Below are positions 1 through 9,995 of a stretch of DNA of 64,000 nt, piece by piece. Origin of the DNA: Pseudomonadales bacterium (lineage in GTDB: Bacteria; Pseudomonadota; Gammaproteobacteria; Pseudomonadales; UBA5518); the NCBI GenBank assembly GCA_024234165.1, contig JACKOP010000005.1, positions 246,907 to 310,906 of the forward strand. Direction: 5' to 3'. Every line of letters begins with the position of its first letter. The first letter of the stretch is position 1. The position numbers and the translations under genes were made by a program. Below the pieces are notes generated by a model. That model was not told the DNA's origin and did no database searches. It saw only the letters and a program-made list of their open reading frames with translations.

Positions 1-12
1 GCGGGGGCGTTC

Positions 13-381
13 ATGCGCATCCTCGACGGCAGCGTGGAAGCGATCGATCAGCAGCGCGGCTGGGCACGGCTGCGCTGGTATCCGACCGAAGCATGCTGCC
101 ATTCGGGAACGATCGTGCAGGGCGGTTTCGTGACCTCGATGCTCGATGCGGCGATGGCACACGCGATCACGGCGAAGGTCGGCGTCGGCATGATGGCGCC
201 GACGCTGGAACTGAAGGTGTCGTTCTTCAGGGTCTGCAGCCCCGGGGTGTGCTTCAGCGAAGGCCGCGTGGTGCACAGCACGCGTTCGATCGTATTTGCC
301 GAGGCAGACCTGACCGACGCGGACGGCACGCCGATCGCACGTGCTTCGGCCACCTGCAAGGTGGCGCCGCTGAAGGGCTGA
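13..381 (+). CDS. PaaI-family hotdog thioesterase
   Basis: A 122-residue protein with the hotdog thioesterase pattern: the segment HSGTIVQGGFVTSMLDAAMA carries the G-G-x(5)-D turn seen in acyl-CoA thioesterases of the PaaI/YbgC type, followed by a beta-rich half (TLELKVSFF, ARASATCKV). Such enzymes hydrolyse acyl-CoA or aryl-CoA thioesters in the cytoplasm; the substrate cannot be told from sequence. The start is only 12 bases from the window edge, so an earlier start is possible. It converges on the nar operon. Confidence 0.75.
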   Translation: MRILDGSVEAIDQQRGWARLRWYPTEACCHSGTIVQGGFVTSMLDAAMAHAITAKVGVGMMAPTLELKVSFFRVCSPGVCFSEGRVVHSTRSIVFAEADLTDADGTPIARASATCKVAPLKG

Positions 382-390
382 ACCGCACCG

Positions 391-419
391 GCACACTGCC
401 TCTGTCCGAGGCAAAGTGC
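391..419. terminator. Hairpin between convergent genes
   Basis: GCACACTGCCTC, a 5-nt loop, then GAGGCAAAGTGC form an imperfect 12-bp stem (two mismatches) in the 68-bp gap between the thioesterase and narI, which converge. This suits a bidirectional terminator, but there is no clear T-tract. Confidence 0.4.
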
Positions 420-449
420 GGTGCGGCGGGTGCGGCGGGAAGGCGGGCC

Positions 450-1187
450 TCAGCCGCGCAGGTCGCCGGCACGGCCCGCGCGCAGGCGATCGAGCGCGGG
501 GTCGAGACGGCGCGAACGCACGATCTGCGGTGCACGCACCAGATAGAACAGGCTCGCAAAACCGCTCCAGACATGGACCAGCCGGGTGAACGGGAACACC
601 AGGAATACGGTCATCCCCAGAAACATGTGCGCCTTGAATACCCAGCCCACGTCGGCCAGCAGCGGAACGGCGCCGCCACGGAACGTCACGACGCGCTGAG
701 CCCATCCAGCCAGTTTGAGCATCGTGCTGCCATCGAGATGCTGGGCGGAAAGCGGGATGGTGGCCAACCCGAGCAGCAGTTGCAGCCACAGCAGCACGGC
801 GATCAGGATGTCACCGGGGCGCGATGCGGCACGGATGCGCTCGTCGAACAACCTCCGCTGCAACAGCAGCGTCAACCCGATGAAGCCCAGCGTGCCGGCG
901 ATTCCACCCGAAACCATCGCCAGCAGCTGCTTTGCACCGCTGCTGATGAAGGGTTCGTAGATGAAGTGCGGTGTCAGCATGCCGACCAGGTGGCCGAAGA
1001 ACAGGAACAGCACGCCGATGTGGAACAGGTTGTTCGCCAGGCGCAACTGCCCGCGTCGCAGCAACTCCGAGGAATCGCTCTTCCACGTGTACTGGTCACG
1101 GTCGAAGCGGATCAGGCTGCCGACCAGAAAGACGGCCATGCAGATATACGGATAGATTCCAAACAGCAGGTAATCGAGAGCGTTCAT
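450..1187 (-). CDS. narI: Respiratory nitrate reductase gamma subunit NarI
   Basis: The 245-residue membrane cytochrome b subunit takes electrons from quinol and passes them through two hemes b to NarH. Five hydrophobic helices are visible. Likely heme-ligand histidines are in LFHIGVLFLFFGHLVGMLTPH and in the late segment FKAHMFLGMTVFLVFPFTRLVH, matching the Escherichia coli NarI positions. I chose the ATG giving MNALDYLLFGIYPY because it overlaps the narJ stop as ATGA and because upstream in-frame codons give arginine-rich non-homologous sequence. Last gene of the nar operon. Confidence 0.95.
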   Translation of the reverse strand: MNALDYLLFGIYPYICMAVFLVGSLIRFDRDQYTWKSDSSELLRRGQLRLANNLFHIGVLFLFFGHLVGMLTPHFIYEPFISSGAKQLLAMVSGGIAGTLGFIGLTLLLQRRLFDERIRAASRPGDILIAVLLWLQLLLGLATIPLSAQHLDGSTMLKLAGWAQRVVTFRGGAVPLLADVGWVFKAHMFLGMTVFLVFPFTRLVHVWSGFASLFYLVRAPQIVRSRRLDPALDRLRAGRAGDLRG

Positions 1188-1921
1188 GACGGGGCTCCGT
1201 TGCTGGAAACAGGTACGGCGACGCGCTGCGGCTCGCCAACCAATCGAACCGGGTCGGCGGAAGCGACCGGCTGTGGTCGTGCGCGATACGGCGTGCAGCC
1301 GTCGAAGGCGGGCGGCTCTTCCCACAATGCATCGAGTGCGGGCTCTGGAGCCGACTCCACGGCAGTCGGCTCCTCACCGGCAAGCTCGACGATCGCCGCG
1401 ATCGCCGACGCGTACGGCGACTCCAGGCGACGCAGCGCGCTGTGGATCGCATTGAGGATATGGGTCAGCTCGCCAAGGAACCCGCGCGTCTGCGTTGCCG
1501 GCTGGGTCGAGGCAAATTCGAGCACTGCCGGCAGGTAATCGGGCAACTCGCCTGGCGCGAGCAGCAGCCCCGCCTGTTCGTAGCTGTGGCGCAGATCGAC
1601 CAGTGCCGGACCGCGCTCGCGCGAGTCTCCGTGCACATGCTCGAACAGGTGCAACGAGCAGGCACGGGAGGAATCGAACACCCTCACGTACTCTGCTTCG
1701 GCATCGAGCGGGTCGCTGTCCGCAAGGCTCCTTGCCAGCCGATCGAGTTCCGCGAGGCGATCGTCCGACAGCGGAGCACCCGCCCGGCGCGCGGCATGCA
1801 GCGTTGCACGCAGCTCCGGCAGCGCCTGGCGCAATTCGCCGTCCGGGTAATCGATCAGGCGTGCAAGGGCGCGCAACGCAGCGCCCGCAGCACGATCCGG
1901 AGCCTGGGCAAAGGCATTCAT
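1184..1921 (-). CDS. narJ: Nitrate reductase molybdenum cofactor assembly chaperone NarJ
   Basis: A 245-residue NarJ/TorD-family chaperone that binds the NarG N-terminus and gates Mo-cofactor insertion; it is not part of the final enzyme. Conserved features are LARLIDYPDGELRQALPELR near the start and ACSLHLFEHVHGDSRERG, the family core motif. The C-terminal third is an Ala/Pro/Glu-rich tail of low conservation. It starts 11 bases after narH and overlaps narI by 4 nt, as expected for translational coupling. Confidence 0.93.
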   Translation of the reverse strand: MNAFAQAPDRAAGAALRALARLIDYPDGELRQALPELRATLHAARRAGAPLSDDRLAELDRLARSLADSDPLDAEAEYVRVFDSSRACSLHLFEHVHGDSRERGPALVDLRHSYEQAGLLLAPGELPDYLPAVLEFASTQPATQTRGFLGELTHILNAIHSALRRLESPYASAIAAIVELAGEEPTAVESAPEPALDALWEEPPAFDGCTPYRARPQPVASADPVRLVGEPQRVAVPVSSNGAPS

Positions 1922-1932
1922 GGGCACACTCC

Positions 1933-3456
1933 TCACTCGACCAGCTTCACGGGAATCGTGCGGCGGCGACCGCTTCCGAACAGGCTGGCTTCGCTGCTGC
2001 CGTCCGAGCAGCCGTTGCCGAAGCTGAAGCCACAGCCGCCACGCAGCTCGAACGCGTTCTCGGCGTACTCGCGATGCGTCGAAGGAATCACGAAGCGGTC
2101 CTCGTAGTTCGCGATTGCGAGCAGTCGGTACATGCTCTCGGCCTCTGCCTCGTCGAGTCCGACCTGCGCCAGCACCGTCGCATCGGGCGCGCCATCCACG
2201 TGACGCGAGCGTTGCCACGCGCGCATCGCGAGCATGCGTTCCAGCGCAGAAATCACCGGTGCCGGATCGCCTGCGGTCAGCAGGTTCGCGAGGTACTGCA
2301 CCGGGATGCGCAGCTCGTTGACGTCGGGAATCACGCCCTTGGTGGCGAGCTGCCCGGCAGCAGCCGCCGCAGTGATCGGCGACAGCGGCGGCACGTACCA
2401 GACCATCGGCAGCGTGCGGTATTCGGGATGCAGCGGCAGCGCAATCTTCCAATCGACCGCCATGCGGTAGACCGGACTCGAGCGCGCCGCTTCCAGCCAC
2501 GCTTCGGGCACGCCGTCGCGGCGCGCCGCGGCGATCACCTGCGGGTCCGAGGGATCGAGGAAGACGCCGAGCTGCGCCGGGTAGAGATCCTTTTCGTCGG
2601 CAACGGCCGCTGCCTCGGCGATGCGATCGGCGTCGTAGAGCAACACGCCGAGATAACGGATGCGGCCAACACAGGTCTCCGAACACACGGTGGGCATACC
2701 CGCTTCGATGCGCGGGTAGCAGAAGGTGCACTTCTCGGCCTTGCCGGACTTCCAGTTGTAATAGATCTTCTTGTACGGACAGCCGGACACACACATGCGC
2801 CAACCACGGCACTTGTCCTGGTCGATCAGGACCACGCCGTCTTCCTCGCGCTTGTAGATCGAACCCGAGGGACAGCTCGCGACGCACGCCGGGTTCAGGC
2901 AGTGCTCGCAAAGCCGCGGCAGATACATCATGAAGGTGTTTTCGAACTCGCCGTACATCTGCTTCTGTACCTGCTCGAAGTTCGTGTCTGCGGAGCGGCT
3001 GGCGAACTCACCACCGAGGATTTCCTCCCAGTTCGGCCCCCATTCGATCTTCTCCATGCGCTGGCCGGTGATCAGGCTGCGCGGGCGTGCCGTTGGTGCT
3101 GCACTCATTTCGGGTGCCGAGTGCAGGTGTTCGTAATCGAAGGTGAACGGTTCGTAGTAGTCGTCGATCTCCGGCATGTTCGGGTTCGAGAAGATGCGCG
3201 ACAGCAGCTTCAGTTTGCCGCCCTGGCGCAACTCCAGACTGCCGTCCTCACGAAGCACCCAGCCACCCTGCCACTGTTGCTGGTCCTCCCAGTGCTTGGG
3301 GTAGCCGATCCCCGGCTTGCTCTCGACGTTGTTGAACCACGCGTACTCCACGCCGGGACGACTGGTCCAGACGTTCTTGCACGTCACCGAGCAGGTATGA
3401 CAGCCGATGCACTTGTCGAGGTTCAGCACCATGCCGATCTGCGCGCGTACTTTCAT
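1933..3456 (-). CDS. narH: Respiratory nitrate reductase beta subunit NarH
   Basis: A 507-residue iron-sulfur subunit carrying electrons from NarI heme to NarG. Four cysteine clusters are visible: CIGCHTCSVTCKN near the N-terminus; CEHCLNPACVASCPSG; CRGWRMCVSGCPYKK, whose tryptophan in place of a cysteine is typical of the [3Fe-4S] site of NarH; and CTFCYPRIEAGMPTVCSETC. Length matches the usual 510 or so. The start MKVRAQIGMVLNLDKC overlaps the narG stop by 4 nt, which argues against the longer upstream frame. Confidence 0.97.
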   Translation of the reverse strand: MKVRAQIGMVLNLDKCIGCHTCSVTCKNVWTSRPGVEYAWFNNVESKPGIGYPKHWEDQQQWQGGWVLREDGSLELRQGGKLKLLSRIFSNPNMPEIDDYYEPFTFDYEHLHSAPEMSAAPTARPRSLITGQRMEKIEWGPNWEEILGGEFASRSADTNFEQVQKQMYGEFENTFMMYLPRLCEHCLNPACVASCPSGSIYKREEDGVVLIDQDKCRGWRMCVSGCPYKKIYYNWKSGKAEKCTFCYPRIEAGMPTVCSETCVGRIRYLGVLLYDADRIAEAAAVADEKDLYPAQLGVFLDPSDPQVIAAARRDGVPEAWLEAARSSPVYRMAVDWKIALPLHPEYRTLPMVWYVPPLSPITAAAAAGQLATKGVIPDVNELRIPVQYLANLLTAGDPAPVISALERMLAMRAWQRSRHVDGAPDATVLAQVGLDEAEAESMYRLLAIANYEDRFVIPSTHREYAENAFELRGGCGFSFGNGCSDGSSEASLFGSGRRRTIPVKLVE

Positions 3457-6400
3457 CGGGTCATCTCCTGTGCAGGGGGCACGTTCACACTGGTACCGGC
3501 CGGCGTATCCAGCCAGTCCACCTTTGCCATGCGGCGCACGACGACAAACTCGTCGCGGTTGGTGCCGATCGTGCCGTAGTAGTTGAAGCCGTAGCTGAGC
3601 TGTGCGTAACCGCCGATCATGTGCGTCGGCTTCAGCACCACGCGCGTGACCGAGTTGTGGATGCCGCCACGCGCTCCGGTGATTTCCGAGCCGGGCGTGT
3701 TGATGATCTTCTCCTGCGCGTGGTACATCATGACCATGCCGGGCTTGACGCGCTGGCTGACTACCGCGCGCGCAGCGATGGCCCCGTTCAGGTTGAACAG
3801 CTCGATCCAGTCGTTGTCGACGATTCCGGCACGGCGTGCGTCGTCTTCGGACATCCACACACACGGGCCACCGCGGCTCAGCGTCAGCATCAGCAGGTTG
3901 TCCGTGTACGTCGAGTGGATACCCCACTTCTGGTGCGGCGTGATGAAGTTCAGCACCACTTCCGGGTTGCCGTTCGAGCGCACGCCATGGATACCGGCAG
4001 TGGCCTTCAGATCCACCGGCGGGCGATAGCTCGCCAGCCCCTCGCCGAATGCGAGCATCCACGGGTGGTCCTGGTAGAACTGCTGGCGACCGCTCAGCGT
4101 GCGCCACGGAATCAGCTCGTGCACGTTGGTGTAGCCGGCGTTGTAGGACACGTGCTCCGACTCCAGCCCGCTCCAGGTCGGCGAGCTGATGATCTTGCGG
4201 GGCTGCGCCTGGATATCGCGAAAACGGATCTTCTCGTCCTCGCGCGGCAGCGCGAGGTGCGTATGGTCACGCCCGGTCTGGCGACCGAGTGCGGCCCATG
4301 CCTTCACGGCGACGTGGCCATTGGTTTCGGGTGCCAGCATCAGCACCGTCTCGGCGGCGTCGATGTCGGTCAGGATGCGCGGCATGCCCTGCGTTGCACC
4401 TTCTTCGCGAACCGTACCGTTCAGCGCTGCGAGGGCATCGACTTCGTCGCGGGTATTCCACGCGATTCCCTTGCCGCCGTTGCCGATGCGCTGCATCAGC
4501 GGTCCGAGCGCCGTGAACTGCCTGTATACGTTCGGATAGTCGCGCTCGACGACGCCGATCTGCGGCGCCGTGCGCCCGGGAACGAGCGGCACTTCACCGC
4601 GTTTCCAGTCTCGCACCTCGAGCGCCTGCCCGAGTTCGCCCGGTGAATCATGCATCAGCGGCGTCAGCACCACCTCGCGCTCCAGACCGAGGTGCCCCTG
4701 GCACACCTCGCTGAACGCACGCGCGAAGCCCTTGTAGATTTCCCAGTCACTGCGTGCCTCCCACGCCGGGTCGACCGCGGTCGACAGCGGGTGGATGAAC
4801 GGGTGCATGTCGCTGGTATTGAGGTCGTTCTTCTCGTACCAGGTGGCGGTTGGCAGCACGATATCGGAGTACAGACAGGTGGTGCTCATACGGAAGTCGA
4901 GCGTTACCAGCAGGTCGAGCTTGCCTTCGGGTGCCTGCTCGTGCCAAACCACCTCGGCCGGCCGTGCGTCGTCGGCGCCGAGGTCGCGCCCCTGCACGCC
5001 GTGCGATGTACCGAGCAGATGCTTCAGGAAGTACTCGTGACCCTTGCCGCTCGAGCCGAGCAGGTTCGAGCGCCACACGAACATGTTGCGCGGCCAGTTG
5101 TCCGGATGATCCGGATCCTCGCAGCTCATGCGCAGCGTACCGTCGGCGAGTGCATCGGTGACGTACTGCACTGCATCCTTGCCGGCAGCCTGCGCATCGC
5201 GCACGAGCTCGAGCGGATTCCGCTGCAACTGCGGCGCCGATGGCAGCCAGCCCATGCGCTCGGCGCGCACGTTGTAGTCGATCATGCTGCCGCCGAAGGC
5301 GCTGCGGTCAGCGAGCGGCGACAGCACCTCGTCGACCGCGAGCTTCTCGTAGCGCCACTGGTCGGTATGCGCGTAGAAAAAGCTGGTCGAGTTCATCTGC
5401 CGCGGCGGGCGGATCCAGTCGAGTGCGAACGCCAGTGCGGTCCAGCCGGTCTGCGGCCTGAGCTTTTCCTGCCCGACGTAATGTGACCAGCCGCCACCCG
5501 ATTTGCCGATGCAACCGCAGAGCATCAGCATGTTGATGACGCTGCGGTAGTTCATGTCGGAGTGGTACCAGTGGTTCATGCCGGCACCGATGATCACCAT
5601 CGAACGCCCCTTGGTACGCTCGGCGTTGTCCGCAAACTCGCGTGCAATCGCAATCACCTGCGCGCGAGGCACGCCGGTTATCTTCTCCTGCCATGCGGGC
5701 GTATAGGGTGCGTCCGCGTCGTAGTCGGGCCGCGCGGCCTCGCCACCGTCGCCACGCGCAACACCGTAGTTCGCGGCCAGCAGGTCGAACACCGTGGCAA
5801 CCACGAGCTCCGGGGCAGCAGCGGCGGGATCGAGCGCGATGCGCTGCACCGGCACCTCGCGCACGACGATCTCGTCACCCGGGTTATTGTCGAAATGCGG
5901 TGTCTGGATGCCGCCGAAGTACGGGAAGCCGATGCGCTGCAACTCCGCTGCCTGACCGCCTTCGGTCACCGACAGGCGCAGGCGCACCTCGTTGCCACCC
6001 CCCGCTTCCTTCGCCTCCAGGTTCCACTGCCCGGCATCCGGACGTCCGTCCGGGCCCCAGCGGAAGCCGATGGCACCGTTCGGTACGACGACCTTGCCGT
6101 CGGCGTCGCAGGCCAGCGTCTTCCACTCGGGGTTGTTGCTCTGGCCGAGCTGTCCGACCAGGTCCGACGCGCGCAGATAGCGATCGGGCACCAGCAGCGG
6201 CTTGCCGTCCGGACCCGTGCGCTGCTTCAGCACCACCAGCATCGGCAGGTCGGTGAAGCGGCGTGCGTAGTCGTCGAAATACGCGCTGCGGCGCTCGAAG
6301 TAGAACTCACTGAGAATCACGTGCCCCATCGCCATCGCAACGGCTGCATCGGTTCCCTGGCGCGGGTGCAGCCACGAATCGGCAAGCTTCGCGACCTCGG

Positions 6401-7253
6401 AATAATCGGGCGTGATCGCAACCGTCTTGGTACCGCGGTAGCGCACCTCGGTGAAGAAGTGCGCATCCGGGGTACGCGTCTGCGGCACGTTGGATCCCCA
6501 CGCGATGATGTAGCCGCTGTTGTACCAGTCGGCCGATTCGGGAACGTCGGTCTGCTCACCCCAGATCTGCGGGCTCGACGGCGGCAGGTCGCAGTACCAG
6601 TCGTAGAAGCTCATGCAGACGCCACCGATCAGGCTCAGGTAACGGCTGCCGGCGGCATAGCTGACCATCGACATCGCCGGGATCGGTGAAAAGCCGACGA
6701 CGCGATCCGGTCCGTGGCGGCGGATCGTGTACACGTTGGCAGCCGCAACGAGCTCGTTGACCTCGTCCCAGCTCGCGCGCACGAAGCCGCCCATGCCACG
6801 CCGGCTCTGGTAGTCGCGTCGCTTCGCCTCATCGGTGGCGATCGCCGCCCACGCGGCCACCGGATCCAGCGTGCGGCGCGCCTCGCGCCAGTGACGCAGC
6901 AGCCGTGCGCGCACCATCGGATACTTCACCCGGTTGGCGCTGTAGAGGTACCACGAATAGCTCGCACCGCGCGCACAGCCGCGCGGCTCGTGGTTCGGCA
7001 TCTCGGGGCGCGTGCGCGGATAGTCGGTCTGCTGCGTCTCCCACGTCACCAGCCCGCCCTTGACGTGGATCTTCCACGAGCAGGACCCGGTGCAGTTCAC
7101 GCCGTGCGTGGAGCGCACCACCTTGTCGTGCGCCCAACGGTTGCGGTACGCATCCTCCCAGGTACGGTCCTCGCCGGTGGTAGTCCCGTGCCCGTCTGCA
7201 AAGCTCTCGCGACGACGGGAAAAATACTTCAGGCGATCGAGAAAATGGCTCAT
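3453..7253 (-). CDS. narG: Respiratory nitrate reductase alpha subunit NarG
   Basis: The 1266-residue catalytic Mo-bisMGD subunit reduces nitrate to nitrite on the cytoplasmic face of the membrane. The N-terminal FS0 cluster site is present (HGVNCTGSCSW, then GCARGASYSW), with His as first ligand as in membrane-bound NarG. The motif YIIAWGSNVPQTRTPDAHFF contains the Asp expected to bind molybdenum. The C-terminal molydopterin dinucleotide-binding region is intact. There is no twin-arginine signal, which fits a cytoplasmic-facing Nar rather than periplasmic Nap. It lies 40 bases downstream of narK2. Confidence 0.98.
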   Translation of the reverse strand: MSHFLDRLKYFSRRRESFADGHGTTTGEDRTWEDAYRNRWAHDKVVRSTHGVNCTGSCSWKIHVKGGLVTWETQQTDYPRTRPEMPNHEPRGCARGASYSWYLYSANRVKYPMVRARLLRHWREARRTLDPVAAWAAIATDEAKRRDYQSRRGMGGFVRASWDEVNELVAAANVYTIRRHGPDRVVGFSPIPAMSMVSYAAGSRYLSLIGGVCMSFYDWYCDLPPSSPQIWGEQTDVPESADWYNSGYIIAWGSNVPQTRTPDAHFFTEVRYRGTKTVAITPDYSEVAKLADSWLHPRQGTDAAVAMAMGHVILSEFYFERRSAYFDDYARRFTDLPMLVVLKQRTGPDGKPLLVPDRYLRASDLVGQLGQSNNPEWKTLACDADGKVVVPNGAIGFRWGPDGRPDAGQWNLEAKEAGGGNEVRLRLSVTEGGQAAELQRIGFPYFGGIQTPHFDNNPGDEIVVREVPVQRIALDPAAAAPELVVATVFDLLAANYGVARGDGGEAARPDYDADAPYTPAWQEKITGVPRAQVIAIAREFADNAERTKGRSMVIIGAGMNHWYHSDMNYRSVINMLMLCGCIGKSGGGWSHYVGQEKLRPQTGWTALAFALDWIRPPRQMNSTSFFYAHTDQWRYEKLAVDEVLSPLADRSAFGGSMIDYNVRAERMGWLPSAPQLQRNPLELVRDAQAAGKDAVQYVTDALADGTLRMSCEDPDHPDNWPRNMFVWRSNLLGSSGKGHEYFLKHLLGTSHGVQGRDLGADDARPAEVVWHEQAPEGKLDLLVTLDFRMSTTCLYSDIVLPTATWYEKNDLNTSDMHPFIHPLSTAVDPAWEARSDWEIYKGFARAFSEVCQGHLGLEREVVLTPLMHDSPGELGQALEVRDWKRGEVPLVPGRTAPQIGVVERDYPNVYRQFTALGPLMQRIGNGGKGIAWNTRDEVDALAALNGTVREEGATQGMPRILTDIDAAETVLMLAPETNGHVAVKAWAALGRQTGRDHTHLALPREDEKIRFRDIQAQPRKIISSPTWSGLESEHVSYNAGYTNVHELIPWRTLSGRQQFYQDHPWMLAFGEGLASYRPPVDLKATAGIHGVRSNGNPEVVLNFITPHQKWGIHSTYTDNLLMLTLSRGGPCVWMSEDDARRAGIVDNDWIELFNLNGAIAARAVVSQRVKPGMVMMYHAQEKIINTPGSEITGARGGIHNSVTRVVLKPTHMIGGYAQLSYGFNYYGTIGTNRDEFVVVRRMAKVDWLDTPAGTSVNVPPAQEMTR

Positions 7254-7293
7254 GTCCTTGTCTCCACGAAATCACGCCACTGCAACAGGTCGC

Positions 7294-8706
7294 TCAGCAC
7301 GGGCGTGCTGCGCCACGCCGCGAATAGAACAACCAGGTCAACACCACGCACACCAGGTAAAAGCCGATGAAGGTCCACAGCGCGGCATGCGGACTGCCGG
7401 TCAGCGCAATCGAACTGCCGTAGCTCTTCGGGATGAAGAATCCGCCGTAGGCACCGATCGCACCACTGAAGCCGAGCACCGCGGCGGCCTGGCGGTTGCC
7501 ATCCCTGACCGCGCTCTCCTGCGCCTCGCTGCCACGCCCACGCGCCGCCTCGGTGCACTCGTCCATGAAGATCACCGGGATCATCCTGAACGTCGACCCG
7601 TTGCCCACGCCGGTCGCGATGAACAGCAGCATGAACGCCAGGAAGAAGCCGGTGAGGTTGCCGGTCGCGCCCTCGACTCCCGGCGTGGGCAGGAAATGCA
7701 GCGCAAGCCACACCCCCACGATCATCACCGCGAAGTTCCAGAAGGTCACACGGGCCCCGCCGATCCGATCCGACAACCAGCCACCGACAGGGCGCGCGAC
7801 CGCACCGGCAAATGGTCCCATCCACGCGAACTCGAGGGGATCCACTCCGGGAAACTGGCTCTTGATCAGCAGCGGAAAACCCGCCGAAAAGCCGATGAAC
7901 GACCCGAAGGTACCGATATAGAGCCAGCACATGATCCAGGTGTGGCGATTGCGGAAGATCACGGCCTGATCGACGAACGAGGCTCGCGCATCGGCAATGT
8001 CGTGCATCATCAGGAAAGCGAGCAGCGCAACGATCAGGATCGGCGCGACCCACAGGAAGCCGGCGTTCTGCAGCCAGATGTGCACCGTCTCGCCGTCTGG
8101 CAGTTCGATGATTTTCGGATCGCCGCCGAACCAGCCGAACACACCAGCGCCGATCACCAGCGGCACCATGAACTGCACCGACGATACGCCGAGGTTGCCA
8201 AGGCCTGCATTCAGGCCGAGCGCCGAACCCTTGCGCTCCTTCGGGAAGAAAAAGCTGATGTTTGCCATCGACGAGGAGAAGTTGCCTCCGCCGAGTCCGC
8301 ACGCCGCGGCCAGCAGCAGCATCACCCAGTAGGGAGTCTGCGGATCCTGCACCGCCACGCCGATGCCGATGCATGGCAGCAGCAGCAACAGCGTGGAAAT
8401 CACGGTCCAGCGCCGTCCGCCGACCATCGACACGATGAAGGAATAGAAGATCCGCAATGTGGCGCCCGACAGCGCCGGCAGCGCCGTCAGCCAGAACAAC
8501 TGGTCGGTGGTGTACGCGAAGCCGGCCGCAGGCAGCTTCGTCACCACGGCGCTCCACACCATCCACACCGCAAACGCGAGAAACAGCGCCGGGATCGAGA
8601 TCCAGAGATTGCGATTTGCTATCGCTCGCCCCTGGGTCTCCCAGAACGCCCGATCTTCGGGTGTCCAGACGCGCAGCACATGTCTGGACGGGTTGCTGTC
8701 GATCAT
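7294..8706 (-). CDS. narK: Nitrate/nitrite transporter, NarK2 type
   Basis: A 470-residue major facilitator protein with about 12 hydrophobic helices. Nitrate signature stretches are present: GGGNFSSSMANISFFFPKE in the first half and ATGVGNGSTFRMIPVIF in the second. NarK2-type carriers exchange nitrate for nitrite. The start MIDSNPSRHVLRVWTPEDR was chosen because its ATG overlaps the TGA of the preceding narK1 by 4 nt; it gives the long N-terminal cytoplasmic segment typical of NarK2. Second gene of the operon. Confidence 0.93.
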   Translation of the reverse strand: MIDSNPSRHVLRVWTPEDRAFWETQGRAIANRNLWISIPALFLAFAVWMVWSAVVTKLPAAGFAYTTDQLFWLTALPALSGATLRIFYSFIVSMVGGRRWTVISTLLLLLPCIGIGVAVQDPQTPYWVMLLLAAACGLGGGNFSSSMANISFFFPKERKGSALGLNAGLGNLGVSSVQFMVPLVIGAGVFGWFGGDPKIIELPDGETVHIWLQNAGFLWVAPILIVALLAFLMMHDIADARASFVDQAVIFRNRHTWIMCWLYIGTFGSFIGFSAGFPLLIKSQFPGVDPLEFAWMGPFAGAVARPVGGWLSDRIGGARVTFWNFAVMIVGVWLALHFLPTPGVEGATGNLTGFFLAFMLLFIATGVGNGSTFRMIPVIFMDECTEAARGRGSEAQESAVRDGNRQAAAVLGFSGAIGAYGGFFIPKSYGSSIALTGSPHAALWTFIGFYLVCVVLTWLFYSRRGAARPC

Positions 8707-9995
8707 TGCCTGCTCCCGTTGGGTGATGAGGCCAGGCCTGCGCCACGCAGACTGAAGCTCGATGCGTGTCTGCCCATGACCTCGGTCTTGCGTACCTCGG
8801 TGAAGTACATCCAGATCAGCGACATCCAGACGACGCCGTAAAGGAACATGAAGGCGCTGGAACGCACCCCGGTGAAGTCGAGCAATGCGCCGAAGATGAT
8901 CGGCAGGATGAAGCCGCCGAGCCCGCCGGCAAGGCCGACCACCCCCGAGATCACGCCGATGTTGTGCGGATAGTCGTCGGAGATGTACTTGAACACCGAC
9001 GCCTTGCCGAAGGCCCACGCAATGCCGAGCACGAACATCAGGATCGAGAATGGCCAGATGCCGAGCCCGAGATGGAAGCTGCGCGGCCCGTCGACGGTGG
9101 TGATCGTGAAGTCGGTTTGCGGATAGCTGAGGATGAACAGGCAGATCCAGCTCACCCACAGCACCCACCAGGTGACCTGGTGTGCGCCATAACGGTCGGA
9201 TAGCCAGCCGCCGATTGCGCGCAACACCCCGCCCGGCAGCGAGAAGCAGGCTGCGAGCAGCGCCGCGGCACGGATATCCAGGCCAAACTCACCGACGTAG
9301 TACTGCACCATCCACAGGCTGAGCGCGACGTAGCCACCAAAGACGATCGAGTAGAACTGGCAGAGCTTCCACACCTTCGGATCACGCAACACCGTCAACT
9401 GCTCGCGCCAGGTCACACCGGAGTCGACCCGGTGTGCGGGATCGGAGTACGAAAACATCCAGAACAGGACGGCGGTCACCAGCATCACCACCGCGTAGGT
9501 CTGCGGCACCAGGGTCCAGCCGAAGGCAACCACGATCGCAGGAGCAACGAACTTGTTCACCGCGGCGCCGGAATTGCCGGCGCCGTAGATTCCCATCGCG
9601 AAGCCCTGGCGTTCGCGCGCAAACCAGCGTGCGACGTAGGGTGTGCCGACCGAGAACGAGCCGCCGGCCAGACCGACGAACAGACCGAGCACGAGGAACT
9701 GCCACAATTCGGTGGCGTAACCGATCAGCCAGATCGGCACCACGCACAGCATCATCAGGATGAACAGCACGATGCGCCCGCCGAAGCGATCGGTCCACAT
9801 GCCGAGCGGCACGCGCACCAGCGAACCGGTCAGCACCGGAGTTGCCGCCAGCAGCCCGAACTCGGTCGCATTCAATCCCAGAGCGTCGCGGATCGGGATA
9901 CCGATCACGCCGAACATCATCCAGACCATGAAGCACACCGTGAAAGCGAGCGTGCTCACGATCAGCACCGAAAGCGCCTGTGCATTCCTGTTCAT
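8703..9995 (-). CDS. narK1: Nitrate transporter, NarK1 type
   Basis: A 430-residue MFS transporter of the nitrate/nitrite porter family, about 12 helices. Family motifs are GLAGGSFSVGTPYVARWF and the related second-half stretch GLAGGLGGFILPIIFG. NarK1-type proteins are thought to import nitrate with protons. It overlaps narK2 by 4 nt, so the two form a NarK1-NarK2 pair; in some bacteria the same pair is one fused polypeptide. The start MNRNAQALSVLIV is preferred over an upstream codon that adds 18 polar residues. First gene of the operon. Confidence 0.9.
   Translation of the reverse strand: MNRNAQALSVLIVSTLAFTVCFMVWMMFGVIGIPIRDALGLNATEFGLLAATPVLTGSLVRVPLGMWTDRFGGRIVLFILMMLCVVPIWLIGYATELWQFLVLGLFVGLAGGSFSVGTPYVARWFARERQGFAMGIYGAGNSGAAVNKFVAPAIVVAFGWTLVPQTYAVVMLVTAVLFWMFSYSDPAHRVDSGVTWREQLTVLRDPKVWKLCQFYSIVFGGYVALSLWMVQYYVGEFGLDIRAAALLAACFSLPGGVLRAIGGWLSDRYGAHQVTWWVLWVSWICLFILSYPQTDFTITTVDGPRSFHLGLGIWPFSILMFVLGIAWAFGKASVFKYISDDYPHNIGVISGVVGLAGGLGGFILPIIFGALLDFTGVRSSAFMFLYGVVWMSLIWMYFTEVRKTEVMGRHASSFSLRGAGLASSPNGSRQ

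Noticed and set aside
1495..3579. 694-codon open frame opposite narH and narJ
   Set aside because: Composition is that of a reverse-strand shadow and the opposite strand encodes well-known iron-sulfur motifs.
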